From Actinomycetes bacterium (lineage in GTDB: Bacteria > Actinomycetota > Acidimicrobiia > Acidimicrobiales > Palsa-688), in assembly GCA_021827225.1 (NCBI GenBank), contig JAKAXG010000065.1:1-11658 (forward strand): DNA of 11,658 nucleotides, in the 5' to 3' direction. Shown here one piece after another: positions 1 through 6,726 of this stretch. The notes beneath the pieces are model-generated. The model saw nothing but the letters and a program-made list of their open reading frames with translations, had not been told where the DNA came from and made no database searches. Every line of letters begins with the position of its first letter. The stretch's first letter is position 1. The position numbers were made by a program, and so were the translations under genes.

Positions 1-36
1 GCCCTGAGCGGCGCGCAGAGAGCCGGAGACCCCCCG

Positions 37-339
37 ATGTCCGAACGACACGCCTCAATGATGGAACCGCCCGTCGAGGACCTCCTCGACCGGGTGGACT
101 CGAAGTTCACGCTCGTGAGCCTGGCCGCCATGCGGGGACGCCAGATCAACTCCTACTTCAACCAGCTGGGTGAGGGCCTCGGCTCGATCGTCCCGCCTCA
201 GGTCACCTCCGTGTCGCGCAAGCCGCTGTCCATCTCCCTGGAGGAGATCTCCGCCGGCAAGATCACCTACACCCGCATCGATCCCCTCGCCGAGGCGGAG
301 GAGCCCGAAGGGGCCGGCGAGCCCGAAGCGGCCAGCTAG
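37..339 (+). CDS. rpoZ: DNA-directed RNA polymerase subunit omega
   Basis: This 100-residue protein is the omega subunit of RNA polymerase, which binds the beta-prime subunit and helps core enzyme assemble. Visible family features are the N-terminal block [20 protein letters not shown], then RGRQINSYF, then the actinobacterial-type tail segment [15 protein letters not shown] near residues 67-81. The tail ends in an acidic Glu/Pro/Ala stretch encoded by a degenerate 18-nt tandem repeat at 301-336. ATG 37 is chosen because GGAGA at 25-29 lies 7 nt upstream; in-frame ATGs at 58 and 61 are possible but have poorer spacing. The gene lies ahead of coaBC in the usual actinobacterial gmk-rpoZ-coaBC-metK order. 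Its TAG stop is the only stop between it and coaBC, which is in the same frame. The identification is secure. Confidence 0.93.
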   Translation: MSERHASMMEPPVEDLLDRVDSKFTLVSLAAMRGRQINSYFNQLGEGLGSIVPPQVTSVSRKPLSISLEEISAGKITYTRIDPLAEAEEPEGAGEPEAAS

Positions 340-357
340 CCGCCCCGGGGTCCGGTC

Positions 358-1611
358 ATAGCGGAGTCCACGGCGGCTGTCTCCGGCCGCCGGATCGTCC
401 TTGGGGTCAGCGGTGGTATCGCGGCCTACAAAGCTGTCGAGGTGTGCCGGCGCCTGGTCGACGCCGGCGCCTGGGTCAGCCCGGTGATGACCGCCGGGGC
501 CACCCGCTTCATCGGCGAGACCACCCTGTCGGCCCTGGCCTCCGAGCCGGTCCGGCGCACACTGTGGGACAGCCCCGAGACCATCCCGCACACCCGGCTG
601 GGCCAGTCCGCCGACCTGGTGGTGGTGGCCCCCGCCACCGCCCGGGTGATCGGGACCTACGCCGCCGGGATCTCCTCCGACCTGCTCACCGCCACCCTGC
701 TGGCCACCCGGGCTCCGGTGCTGGTGTGCCCGGCCATGCACACCGAGATGTGGGAGCACCCGGCCGTGCAGGACAACATCGCCACGCTGCGCCGGCGGGG
801 GGTCCACGTCCTCGAGCCGGCGTCGGGACGGCTGGCCGGCGGGGACGTCGGAGCCGGGCGGCTGGCCGACCCGGCCGACATCGTGGCCGCGGCGGCGGCC
901 ATCCTGGGCCGGGACCGGGCCCTGGCCGGGGTGCGGGCGGTGGTCACCGCCGGCGGCACACGGGAGCCGATCGACCCGGTCCGCTACATCGGCAACCGCT
1001 CCTCCGGCAAGCAGGGATACGCCCTGGCCGCGGCCCTGGCCCGACGGGGTGCCGAGGTGACGCTCGTCAGCACCGTCGCCGCCAGCCTGCCCGCGCCACC
1101 CGGGGTGGGCGTGACGGAGGTGGAGACGGCGGCCCAGATGGAGGCGGCGGTACGGGCCGCGGCGGCCGGCGCGGCGGTGGTGGTCATGGCCGCGGCGGTG
1201 GCCGATTTCACCCCCAAGGCCAGGGCCGACCACAAGCTGAAGAAGTCCGAGGGGGTACCCGAGGTGATCCTCGAGCAGACCCCCGACATCCTGGCCGGGC
1301 TGGGGCGGGACCGCCGTCGGGGCCAGGTGATCGTGGGCTTCGCAGCCGAGACGGTGACCGGCACCGGTCCGGGCCTCCGGGAGCTGGCCCGGGCCAAGCT
1401 GGCGGCCAAGGGCGCCGACCTGATCGTGGCCAACGACGTGGCCGCCCCCGGTGTCGGTTTCTCCCACGACACCAACGCCGTGCTCATCGTAGGAAGCGAC
1501 GGACTGGACATCGAAGTACCTCTCGCCAGCAAGGATGCCGTGGCCGAGGCGGTCGTCGACGCCATCGCCGGCCTTTTACCCCAACAGAATCAGGAGCAGG
1601 AACGATCATGA
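358..1611 (+). CDS. coaBC: Bifunctional phosphopantothenoylcysteine decarboxylase / phosphopantothenate-cysteine ligase
   Basis: CoaBC joins cysteine to 4'-phosphopantothenate (CoaB) and decarboxylates the product to 4'-phosphopantetheine (CoaC, FMN-dependent), two cytoplasmic steps of coenzyme A synthesis. The CoaC half shows [10 protein letters not shown] (403-432), the catalytic His in PHTRLG (codon 589-591), APATA (628-642) and PAMHTEMW (730-753). The CoaB half shows [18 protein letters not shown] (about 960-1013), KLKK (1234-1245) and ANDV (1429-1440). The Cys of the E. coli flap is absent, as I recall for mycobacterial CoaBC. The start is unresolved: the first in-frame ATG/GTG/TTG is GTG 442, which would delete the FMN-binding [10 protein letters not shown] segment. 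Upstream codons back to the rpoZ stop offer only ATA 358, ACG 370 or ATC 394; 358 is a placeholder. The end overlaps metK by ATGA. The function is secure; the start is not. Confidence 0.9.
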   Translation: MAESTAAVSGRRIVLGVSGGIAAYKAVEVCRRLVDAGAWVSPVMTAGATRFIGETTLSALASEPVRRTLWDSPETIPHTRLGQSADLVVVAPATARVIGTYAAGISSDLLTATLLATRAPVLVCPAMHTEMWEHPAVQDNIATLRRRGVHVLEPASGRLAGGDVGAGRLADPADIVAAAAAILGRDRALAGVRAVVTAGGTREPIDPVRYIGNRSSGKQGYALAAALARRGAEVTLVSTVAASLPAPPGVGVTEVETAAQMEAAVRAAAAGAAVVVMAAAVADFTPKARADHKLKKSEGVPEVILEQTPDILAGLGRDRRRGQVIVGFAAETVTGTGPGLRELARAKLAAKGADLIVANDVAAPGVGFSHDTNAVLIVGSDGLDIEVPLASKDAVAEAVVDAIAGLLPQQNQEQERS

Positions 1612-2801
1612 GCCGCTGGACCTTCACCTCGGAGTCGGTGACCGAGGGCCACCCCGACAAGATGGCCGACCAGATCTCCGATGCCGTCCTCGACGCCCTA
1701 CTGGCTCAGGACCCCAACTCCCGGGTGGCGTGCGAGACCCTGCTCACCACCGGCCTGGTGATGGTGGCCGGCGAGATCACCACCGAGGGCTACGTGGAGA
1801 TCCCCCGGCTGGTCCGTGAGGTCGTCACCGACATCGGATACACCAGTTCGTCGGTGGGCTTCGACGGTCACACCTGCGGCGTGGCCGTGTCGATCGGCTC
1901 GCAGTCCCCCGACATCGCGCAGGGGGTCAACACCGCCATGGAGGTCCGCTCGGGTACCAGCGGCGAGGACATCCTCAACTCCCAGGGGGCCGGCGACCAG
2001 GGGATGATGTTCGGCTACGCCTGCGACGAGACCGAGGATCTGATGCCCATGCCGATCTGGCTGGCCCACCGGTTGGCCCAGCGGCTGGCCCAGGTCCGCA
2101 AGGCCGGGGTGCTGCCCTACCTGCGTCCCGACGGCAAGACCCAGGTCACCTTCGAGTACGAGGACGGCCGCCCGGTCAAGCTGAAGACCGTGCTGGTGTC
2201 CACCCAGCACAACCCCAACATCGATCTCGAGACCCTGCTGCTGCCCGACCTGCGCGACCACGTCATCATGCCGCTGATCCCGTCGCAGTTCGCCGGGGAC
2301 GGCTTCAAGATCCTGGCCAACCCGACCGGCAAGTTCGAGCTGGGCGGCCCCCACGCCGACGCCGGCCTCACCGGCCGCAAGATCATCGTCGACACCTACG
2401 GGGGGGCGGCCCGCCACGGCGGCGGCGCCTTCTCCGGGAAGGACCCCTCGAAGGTGGACCGCTCGGCCGCCTACGCAGCACGGTGGGTGGCCAAGCACGT
2501 GGTCGCCTCCGGGGCGGCCGCCCGCTGCGAGATCCAGGTGGCCTACGCCATCGGCGTGGCCCGGCCGGTCTCGCTGCTGGTCGAGACCTTCGGCACCGAG
2601 CAGGTCGACCCGGCCCGGATCGTCGAGGCGGTGCAGCAGGTGTTCGACCTGCGCCCGGCGGCCATCATCCGGGATCTGGACCTGCGCCGGCCGATCTACC
2701 GGCGCACCGCCGCCTACGGGCACTTCGGCCGGGGCGAGAAGGAGTTCACCTGGGAGCAGCTCAGCCGGCTGGACGCGTTCAAGTCGGCTCTGGGCGCCTG
2801 A
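1608..2801 (+). CDS. metK: S-adenosylmethionine synthetase (methionine adenosyltransferase)
   Basis: MetK makes S-adenosylmethionine from methionine and ATP, releasing phosphate and pyrophosphate. At 397 residues it is full length for the family. Signatures seen are the N-terminal [10 protein letters not shown] with its catalytic His near residue 15, the GAGDQG hexapeptide at residues 127-132, and the glycine-rich phosphate loop GGGAFSGKD at 271-279; the C-terminal AAYGHFGR segment is also present. ATG 1608 overlaps the coaBC stop as ATGA, with purine-rich AGGAG (1592-1596) and AGGA (1598-1601) upstream, so translation is probably coupled to coaBC. There is no room for a SAM riboswitch at this junction. 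The product would supply methyl donor for the three methyltransferases elsewhere in the window. Confidence 0.97.
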   Translation: MSRWTFTSESVTEGHPDKMADQISDAVLDALLAQDPNSRVACETLLTTGLVMVAGEITTEGYVEIPRLVREVVTDIGYTSSSVGFDGHTCGVAVSIGSQSPDIAQGVNTAMEVRSGTSGEDILNSQGAGDQGMMFGYACDETEDLMPMPIWLAHRLAQRLAQVRKAGVLPYLRPDGKTQVTFEYEDGRPVKLKTVLVSTQHNPNIDLETLLLPDLRDHVIMPLIPSQFAGDGFKILANPTGKFELGGPHADAGLTGRKIIVDTYGGAARHGGGAFSGKDPSKVDRSAAYAARWVAKHVVASGAAARCEIQVAYAIGVARPVSLLVETFGTEQVDPARIVEAVQQVFDLRPAAIIRDLDLRRPIYRRTAAYGHFGRGEKEFTWEQLSRLDAFKSALGA

Positions 2802-2830
2802 CCCAGACTCCCGGCGACGGCCCGGGGCGG

Positions 2831-4552
2831 GTGGCCCGGGTCGTCACCGACGTCGCCGGGATCGACAAGGAGTTCGACTACCTGGTGCCGCCGGACATGG
2901 CCGCCGGGATCGGCGTCGGCACCCAGGTGCGGGTCCAGCTCGGCGGCCGGCGGGTCGGGGCGTGGGTGGTGGCCACCGGTGCCCCTGACGCCAGCCACGG
3001 CGGGCCGGCCCTCAAGCCGCTCGCCAAGCGGCGCGGTCACGGGCCGGAGCCGGACGTGGTCGAACTGGCCGCCTGGGCGGCGTGGAGGTGGGCCGGGAAG
3101 CGGGCCAGCTTCCTCACGGCCGCCTCCGCCGCCTCGGCCGTCACCCGCCTGCCCGCCCCCCGGCGCCGGCCCCCGGCCCCGCCGCCCGCGGCGACGGGGG
3201 CCCGCCTGCCGGACGGCCCCGGCCCCCACATCATCCGGCTGGCCCCCGCCGCCGACCCCACCGCCTGGGTGGCGGCGGCCGCCCAGGCCGGCCCCACCCT
3301 GGTGGTTGTGGCGTCCGCGGCCCGGGCCGCGGTGCTGGCCGGCCGGCTGCGCCGGGCGGGGGGCGACGTGGCCCTGCTGCCCGGAGACTGGCCGGCGGCG
3401 CGGGCCGGCGCGGCGGTGGTGGTGGGGGCCCGGGCGGCGGCGTGGGGACCGTGCCCCGGGCTGGCCGCGGTGGTGGTCCTCGACGCCCACGACGAGAGCC
3501 TGCGCCAGGAGGGAGCCCCCACCTGGAGCGCCGTCACGGTCGCGGTGGAGAGGGCCCGCCGGGCCGGCGCGGCGTGCTTCCTGCTGAGCGCCTGCCCGTC
3601 GCTGGAGCTGCTGGCCCTGGGCCGGTTGCAGGTCCCGGATGAGGGCACGGAGCGGGCCGGGTGGGCGCTGACCGAGGTGGTTGACCGCCGCGGCGACGAC
3701 CCGCGACTGGGGCTGTACTCCGAACGGCTGGTCGGCGCCGTGCGCTCCGGCCAGAAGGTCGCCTGCATCCTCAACCGGATCGGGCGGGTGAAGCTCCTGG
3801 CGTGCGGCTCCTGCGGCGAGCTGGCCCGCTGCGAGCGGTGCCAGGCGGCCGTCACCTCGCCGGAGCCGGGCCGTCTGGCCTGCCCCCGCTGCGGCCAGGA
3901 GCGGCCGGCGGTGTGTGCCCGCTGCGGCTCATTCGTCCTGAAGGCGCTGCGCATCGGCACCGGCCGGGCCCGGGAGGACCTGGAGCGTCTGGCCGGCCGC
4001 CCGGTGGGCGAGGTGAGCGGTCCGGCCGGGCGGTCCGGCCCGGCGCTGCCCGGCCAGGACGTCCTGGTCGGAACCGAGGCCCTCCTGCACAGGCTCGATC
4101 CCGGTTCGGGGTTCTCCACGATCGCCTTCGTCGATTTCGACCAGGAGTTGCTGGCCCCGCGGGTGCGGGCCCCGGAGGAGGCCCTGGCCCTGCTGGCCCT
4201 GGCGTCGCGGGTGGTGCGGGGACGGCGGGGACGGGTGATCATCCAGTCCCGGATGCCGGAGCATCCGGTGATCCGGGCCGCGACCGCCGCCGACCCGGCG
4301 GTGGCCACCGACAGCCAGATCGGGCTGCGGCGGTCCCTGGGTTTCCCGCCGTTCGCGGCGGTGGCGGTCGTGTCGGGTGACGCCGCCGCCGGGTGGGTGG
4401 GCCGGCTGGCGGGGGTGGAGGTCCTCGGCCCCGACGCCGGCAGGTGGCTGGTCAAGGCCGTCGACGCCCCCGCCCTGGCCGACGCCCTGGCCGCCGTGCC
4501 CCGCCCGGAGAAGGGCACGCTCCGGGTGGCGGTGGACCCGGCCCGCCTGTAA
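2831..4552 (+). CDS. priA: Primosomal protein N' (PriA), helicase-inactive actinobacterial type
   Basis: PriA recognises stalled forks and D-loops and directs replisome reloading. From GTG 2831 it is 573 residues, shorter than the roughly 730 of E. coli PriA. Visible parts are the N-terminal 3'-DNA-binding domain (VARVVTDVAG...EFDYLVPP, residues 1 to about 50), a Pro/Ala/Arg-rich linker near 110-130, a degenerate helicase region, and the zinc module with eight Cys in four C-x2-C pairs (325/328, 334/337, 351/354, 362/365). No Walker A GxGKT is present, and the DEAH-like position reads VLDAHDES. Loss of helicase motifs is known for actinobacterial PriA, so this is probably functional rather than decayed. 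The start is uncertain: CTG 2798, overlapping the metK stop as CTGA, is also in frame. GTG 2831 fits the conserved VARV beginning but lacks a clear ribosome binding site. Confidence 0.88.
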   Translation: MARVVTDVAGIDKEFDYLVPPDMAAGIGVGTQVRVQLGGRRVGAWVVATGAPDASHGGPALKPLAKRRGHGPEPDVVELAAWAAWRWAGKRASFLTAASAASAVTRLPAPRRRPPAPPPAATGARLPDGPGPHIIRLAPAADPTAWVAAAAQAGPTLVVVASAARAAVLAGRLRRAGGDVALLPGDWPAARAGAAVVVGARAAAWGPCPGLAAVVVLDAHDESLRQEGAPTWSAVTVAVERARRAGAACFLLSACPSLELLALGRLQVPDEGTERAGWALTEVVDRRGDDPRLGLYSERLVGAVRSGQKVACILNRIGRVKLLACGSCGELARCERCQAAVTSPEPGRLACPRCGQERPAVCARCGSFVLKALRIGTGRAREDLERLAGRPVGEVSGPAGRSGPALPGQDVLVGTEALLHRLDPGSGFSTIAFVDFDQELLAPRVRAPEEALALLALASRVVRGRRGRVIIQSRMPEHPVIRAATAADPAVATDSQIGLRRSLGFPPFAAVAVVSGDAAAGWVGRLAGVEVLGPDAGRWLVKAVDAPALADALAAVPRPEKGTLRVAVDPARL

Positions 4553-4573
4553 CGGCCTCCGGCCCGGCGAGTC

Positions 4574-4581
4574 GGTAGCCT
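4574..4581 (+). promoter_or_regulatory. Putative extended -10 promoter box for queF
   Basis: GGTAGCCT matches GG plus the TANNNT core of a sigma-70-type -10 element and ends 10 nt before the queF ATG. No good Shine-Dalgarno lies in the 39-bp gap after priA, which fits a leaderless or very short-leader transcript. I see no convincing -35 box. Similar GGTANNNT boxes precede def and rpe. Confidence 0.4.
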
Positions 4582-4591
4582 CGGTTACCCG

Positions 4592-5083
4592 ATGAGCGAC
4601 ACCTCGAAGCTGACCAAACTGGGTTCGCCGACCCGCTACCAGTACGACGACCCGAGCGCCGACATCCTCGAGGTTTTCGCCAACTCCCGGCCCGACAGGC
4701 CGTGGGTGGTCGGCCTCGACTGCGCCGAGTTCACCAGCCTGTGCCCGATGACCGGCCAGCCCGATTTCGGCCGGGTGCACATCCACTACGTCCCGGCCGG
4801 GCGCTGCGTGGAGAGCAAGAGCCTCAAGCTGTACCTGGGGGCGTTCCGCAACCACGGCGCCTTCCACGAGGACTGCATCAACCGCATCGCCGACGACCTG
4901 GTGACGGTCATGGCACCTAGGTACCTCCGGGTGTTCGGGGACTTCCGGGCCCGGGGCGGCATCGCCATCAGGCCCCTCGCCGTCCGGACCGCCCCCGGCC
5001 TCAGCCCGGAGGAGCTGAGCGCCTGCCGGGAGCTGGTCGCCCAGCACGACTCGGCCAGCGGCGCCCTGGCCGGCCGGGACTAG
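4592..5083 (+). CDS. queF: NADPH-dependent 7-cyano-7-deazaguanine reductase (preQ0 reductase)
   Basis: QueF reduces the nitrile of preQ0 to the aminomethyl group of preQ1, the base inserted into tRNA on the way to queuosine. At 163 residues it is the single-domain type. The nucleophilic Cys is C51 in TSLCPMTGQPDF, with the acid residue D58 seven residues later, the same spacing as C55/D62 of B. subtilis QueF. The family motif ESKSLKLY is at 74-81, followed by FRNHGAFHEDC with H92-E93. The gene sits alone between priA and a convergent RNA methyltransferase gene, and no other queuosine gene is visible. Its TAG overlaps the stop of the opposite gene by 4 bp (CTAG, 5080-5083). ATG 4592 is the natural start. 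Confidence 0.93.
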   Translation: MSDTSKLTKLGSPTRYQYDDPSADILEVFANSRPDRPWVVGLDCAEFTSLCPMTGQPDFGRVHIHYVPAGRCVESKSLKLYLGAFRNHGAFHEDCINRIADDLVTVMAPRYLRVFGDFRARGGIAIRPLAVRTAPGLSPEELSACRELVAQHDSASGALAGRD

Positions 5084-5601
5084 CTCCAGCCCCGGCGGCG
5101 CAGCTCGTAGAGGGCTATGGCCGTGGCGGTGGCCACGTTGAGCGAGCCGACCCGGCCCATGAGCGGCAGGAACGCCACCGCGTCGCAGGCGGCGAGGGTG
5201 GCGGGGCTGAGGCCGTGGTCCTCGTTGCCGACGGCCAGGCACACGTCGGGCCCGGCGGTCATCTGGTGCAGCGGCACCGCGGCGTCGGCCAGCTCCAGGC
5301 CGACCACCGTGAAGCCGTCCTCGCGGGCCGCGTCGGCGGCGTCCGCCCCCCGCTCGAACACCGTCCACGACAGGTACCGCTCGGTGCCGAGTGACACCTT
5401 GGCCGACTTCGACGACGCCGGGGAGGCGGTGGGCCCGGCCAGGTACAGCTGCTCCACCCGGTAGGCGGCGGCGGTGCGGACGATGGAGCCCACGTTGAAC
5501 GGCGACTGCACCCCGTCGAGCAGCAGCGACAACCGCCCGCTGCTGCGCCGGTTCCACTCCCGGTGCAGGCGCTTGAGGTCGGTGGGACGGAGCTGCTTCA
5601 C
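5080..5601 (-). CDS. SpoU/TrmH-family RNA 2'-O-methyltransferase
   Basis: This 173-residue protein belongs to the SPOUT (trefoil-knot) RNA ribose methyltransferases, which use SAM to methylate 2'-OH groups in tRNA or rRNA. The three SpoU motifs are seen: motif 1 SPFNVGSIVRTA with N36 and R42, motif 2 LAVGNEDHGL (about 122-131), and motif 3 LPLMGRVGSLNVATATAIALYE (three joined segments, residues 145-166) with S153 and N155. It is about the size of a bare SpoU domain with no added N-terminal RNA-binding domain, so the substrate cannot be named; tRNA Gm18-type and rRNA Gm-type enzymes are both possible. GTG 5601 overlaps the upstream RsmC-like gene as GTGA and has a near-ideal Shine-Dalgarno 7 nt upstream. 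Its stop overlaps that of queF. Confidence 0.88.
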   Translation of the reverse strand: MKQLRPTDLKRLHREWNRRSSGRLSLLLDGVQSPFNVGSIVRTAAAYRVEQLYLAGPTASPASSKSAKVSLGTERYLSWTVFERGADAADAAREDGFTVVGLELADAAVPLHQMTAGPDVCLAVGNEDHGLSPATLAACDAVAFLPLMGRVGSLNVATATAIALYELRRRGWS

Positions 5602-6194
5602 CGGCCCCTCACCTCCAGGATGCGGTAACCCTTGCGCGACGCCAGGCGGGCCACGTCGAACCCGGTGGAGCGCAGCCACCCGGCCAGGGAGTCCGAGCCG
5701 AGGTTCTTCTGCACGACCATCCAGGCGGTGCCTCCGGGAGCCAGGCGGGCCAGCCACCGCTCCAGAAGCTCGTGCAGGGCGGCCTTGCCGATGCGGATCG
5801 GCGGGTTGGACCAGATCTGGGCGAAGCGCACATCCGGGGGCACGTCGTCGGGGACCACGGCCCGGACGTTGGCCAGGCCCAGGGCGGCGGCGTTGGCCCC
5901 GGCCAACTCCACCGCCCGGGTGTTGACATCGACCGCCCACACGGTGGACGCGGGGAACCGGGTGGCCAGGGCGACGGCGATGGGCCCGTAGCCGCAGCCG
6001 AGGTCGAGCAGGGCGCCGGCCGGGTCGGGGCCGACGGGCACGGTGCGGAGCAGCTCCACGGTGCCGAGGTCGACCCCGCTGCCGGCGAAGACCCCCCGGT
6101 CGGCGGTCAGCTGCACCCTCAGGTCGGGCAGGGCCAGCTCCACCTGTCTGGGCCGTGACGGCCCGGCCGGCGTCTGGTCGAAGTAGTGGGACAT
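5598..6194 (-). CDS. RsmC-like class I SAM-dependent methyltransferase
   Basis: This 198-residue protein resembles the small-methyltransferase (MTS) domain of 16S rRNA m2G1207 methyltransferase RsmC. It shows the opening MSHYF and a RGVFAGSGVDLGT segment typical of actinobacterial members, then the SAM motif LLDLGCGYGPI (residues 62-72), the acidic ribose-binding position in WAVDVN (86-91), and the amino-methyltransferase motif SNPPI (129-133). It lacks the extra N-terminal domain of E. coli RsmC, so it is about half that length; the rRNA target is inferred from family resemblance only. ATG 6194 lies 26 bp from the divergent def start. No Shine-Dalgarno precedes it (upstream minus-strand sequence GATGGTGCGCCC), so it may be leaderless. 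It is translationally coupled to the downstream SpoU gene. Confidence 0.85.
   Translation of the reverse strand: MSHYFDQTPAGPSRPRQVELALPDLRVQLTADRGVFAGSGVDLGTVELLRTVPVGPDPAGALLDLGCGYGPIAVALATRFPASTVWAVDVNTRAVELAGANAAALGLANVRAVVPDDVPPDVRFAQIWSNPPIRIGKAALHELLERWLARLAPGGTAWMVVQKNLGSDSLAGWLRSTGFDVARLASRKGYRILEVRGR
5609..5616 (-). promoter_or_regulatory. Strong ribosome binding site of the SpoU-family gene
   Basis: On the minus strand the sequence reads GGAGGTGA, a full match to the core anti-Shine-Dalgarno complement, 7 nt before GTG 5601. It lies inside the last codons of the RsmC-like gene (LEVRG). It is the best Shine-Dalgarno I see in the window and supports the GTG start of the downstream gene. 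Confidence 0.75.
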
Positions 6195-6206
6195 GGGCGC
6201 ACCATC

Positions 6207-6214
6207 GGTACCAT
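6207..6214 (+). promoter_or_regulatory. Putative -10 box of def in the divergent promoter
   Basis: GGTACCAT contains the -10 pattern TANNNT and ends 6 nt before the def GTG at 6221, the spacing expected when transcription starts at the start codon (leaderless). It includes the palindrome GGTACC (6207-6212), so the opposite strand carries GGTACCGAT, which could serve the divergent RsmC-like gene. A partial -35 match (GGGACA, 6188-6193) lies 15 nt upstream, inside the divergent coding sequence. Confidence 0.45.
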
Positions 6215-6220
6215 GGGTAC

Positions 6221-6721
6221 GTGGCTTCCTTCCAGATCCGGCTCTTCGGCGACCCCGTCCTGACCACCCCCGCCAGCGAGGTCACCGACATCGACGGGAA
6301 GCTGGTCCGCCTGGCCGAGGACATGCTCGAGACCATGCACGAGGCCCACGGGCTGGGCCTGGCCGCCCCTCAGGTGGGCATCCAGAAGCGGTTGTTCGTC
6401 TGCCAGATGGGCGAGGACGACCCGATGACGATCGTCAACCCGACCATCACCGAGAGCCGGGGGGAGTGGGAGTACGAGGAGGGCTGCCTGTCCATCCCGG
6501 GGCTGTTCTTCCCGATCGTGCGGCCCAAGGAGATCCACCTCCGCGGCTACGACCTCGACGGCAACGAGATCTCCATCGAGGCCGACGAGATCGAGGCCCG
6601 CTGCTTCCAGCACGAGCTGGACCACCTCGACGGCCGGCTGCTGCTCAGCATGCTGGACAAGGACCAGAAGCGGGAGGCCATGAAGGAGCTGCGCCGGCGG
6701 GCCGAGTCGGTCGGGAGCTGA
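6221..6721 (+). CDS. def: Peptide deformylase
   Basis: Def removes the N-formyl group from new proteins as they leave the ribosome, using a bound metal ion. The 166-residue protein has all three family motifs in order: GLGLAAPQVG (residues 44-53), EGCLS (87-91, metal ligand C89) and QHELDH (130-135, metal ligands H131 and H135, catalytic E132). GTG 6221 is chosen because the product then begins directly at ASFQIRLFGDPVL, the normal start of the fold, and because a -10-like box ends 6 nt upstream with no Shine-Dalgarno. An in-frame ATG at 6155 would add 22 residues encoded opposite the divergent gene and is unlikely. It leads a def-fmt-rsmB cluster, a common bacterial arrangement. Confidence 0.95.
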   Translation: MASFQIRLFGDPVLTTPASEVTDIDGKLVRLAEDMLETMHEAHGLGLAAPQVGIQKRLFVCQMGEDDPMTIVNPTITESRGEWEYEEGCLSIPGLFFPIVRPKEIHLRGYDLDGNEISIEADEIEARCFQHELDHLDGRLLLSMLDKDQKREAMKELRRRAESVGS

Positions 6722-6726
6722 GCTCC

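Noticed and set aside
1..7. End of an upstream gene (gmk expected from gene order), with TGA at 5-7
   Set aside because: Only one or two codons would be visible, which cannot identify a gene.
55..1467. Long minus-strand open frames opposite rpoZ/coaBC, metK, priA, fmt and ribD (several over 300 codons)
   Set aside because: They are rich in Gly, Arg, Pro, His and Ala, show no recognisable domain, and lie opposite genes with complete family motifs. High GC removes stop codons and creates such shadows.
1592..1610. SAM riboswitch for metK
   Set aside because: metK overlaps coaBC, so no untranslated leader exists at this position.
4553..4591. Terminator between priA and queF
   Set aside because: The only inverted repeat is a 4-bp GGCC pair with no T-tract; too weak to call.
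6155..6220. ATG 6155 as the def start
   Set aside because: The added 22 residues lie opposite the start of the divergent gene and match no part of the deformylase fold; the -10-like box would fall inside the coding region.
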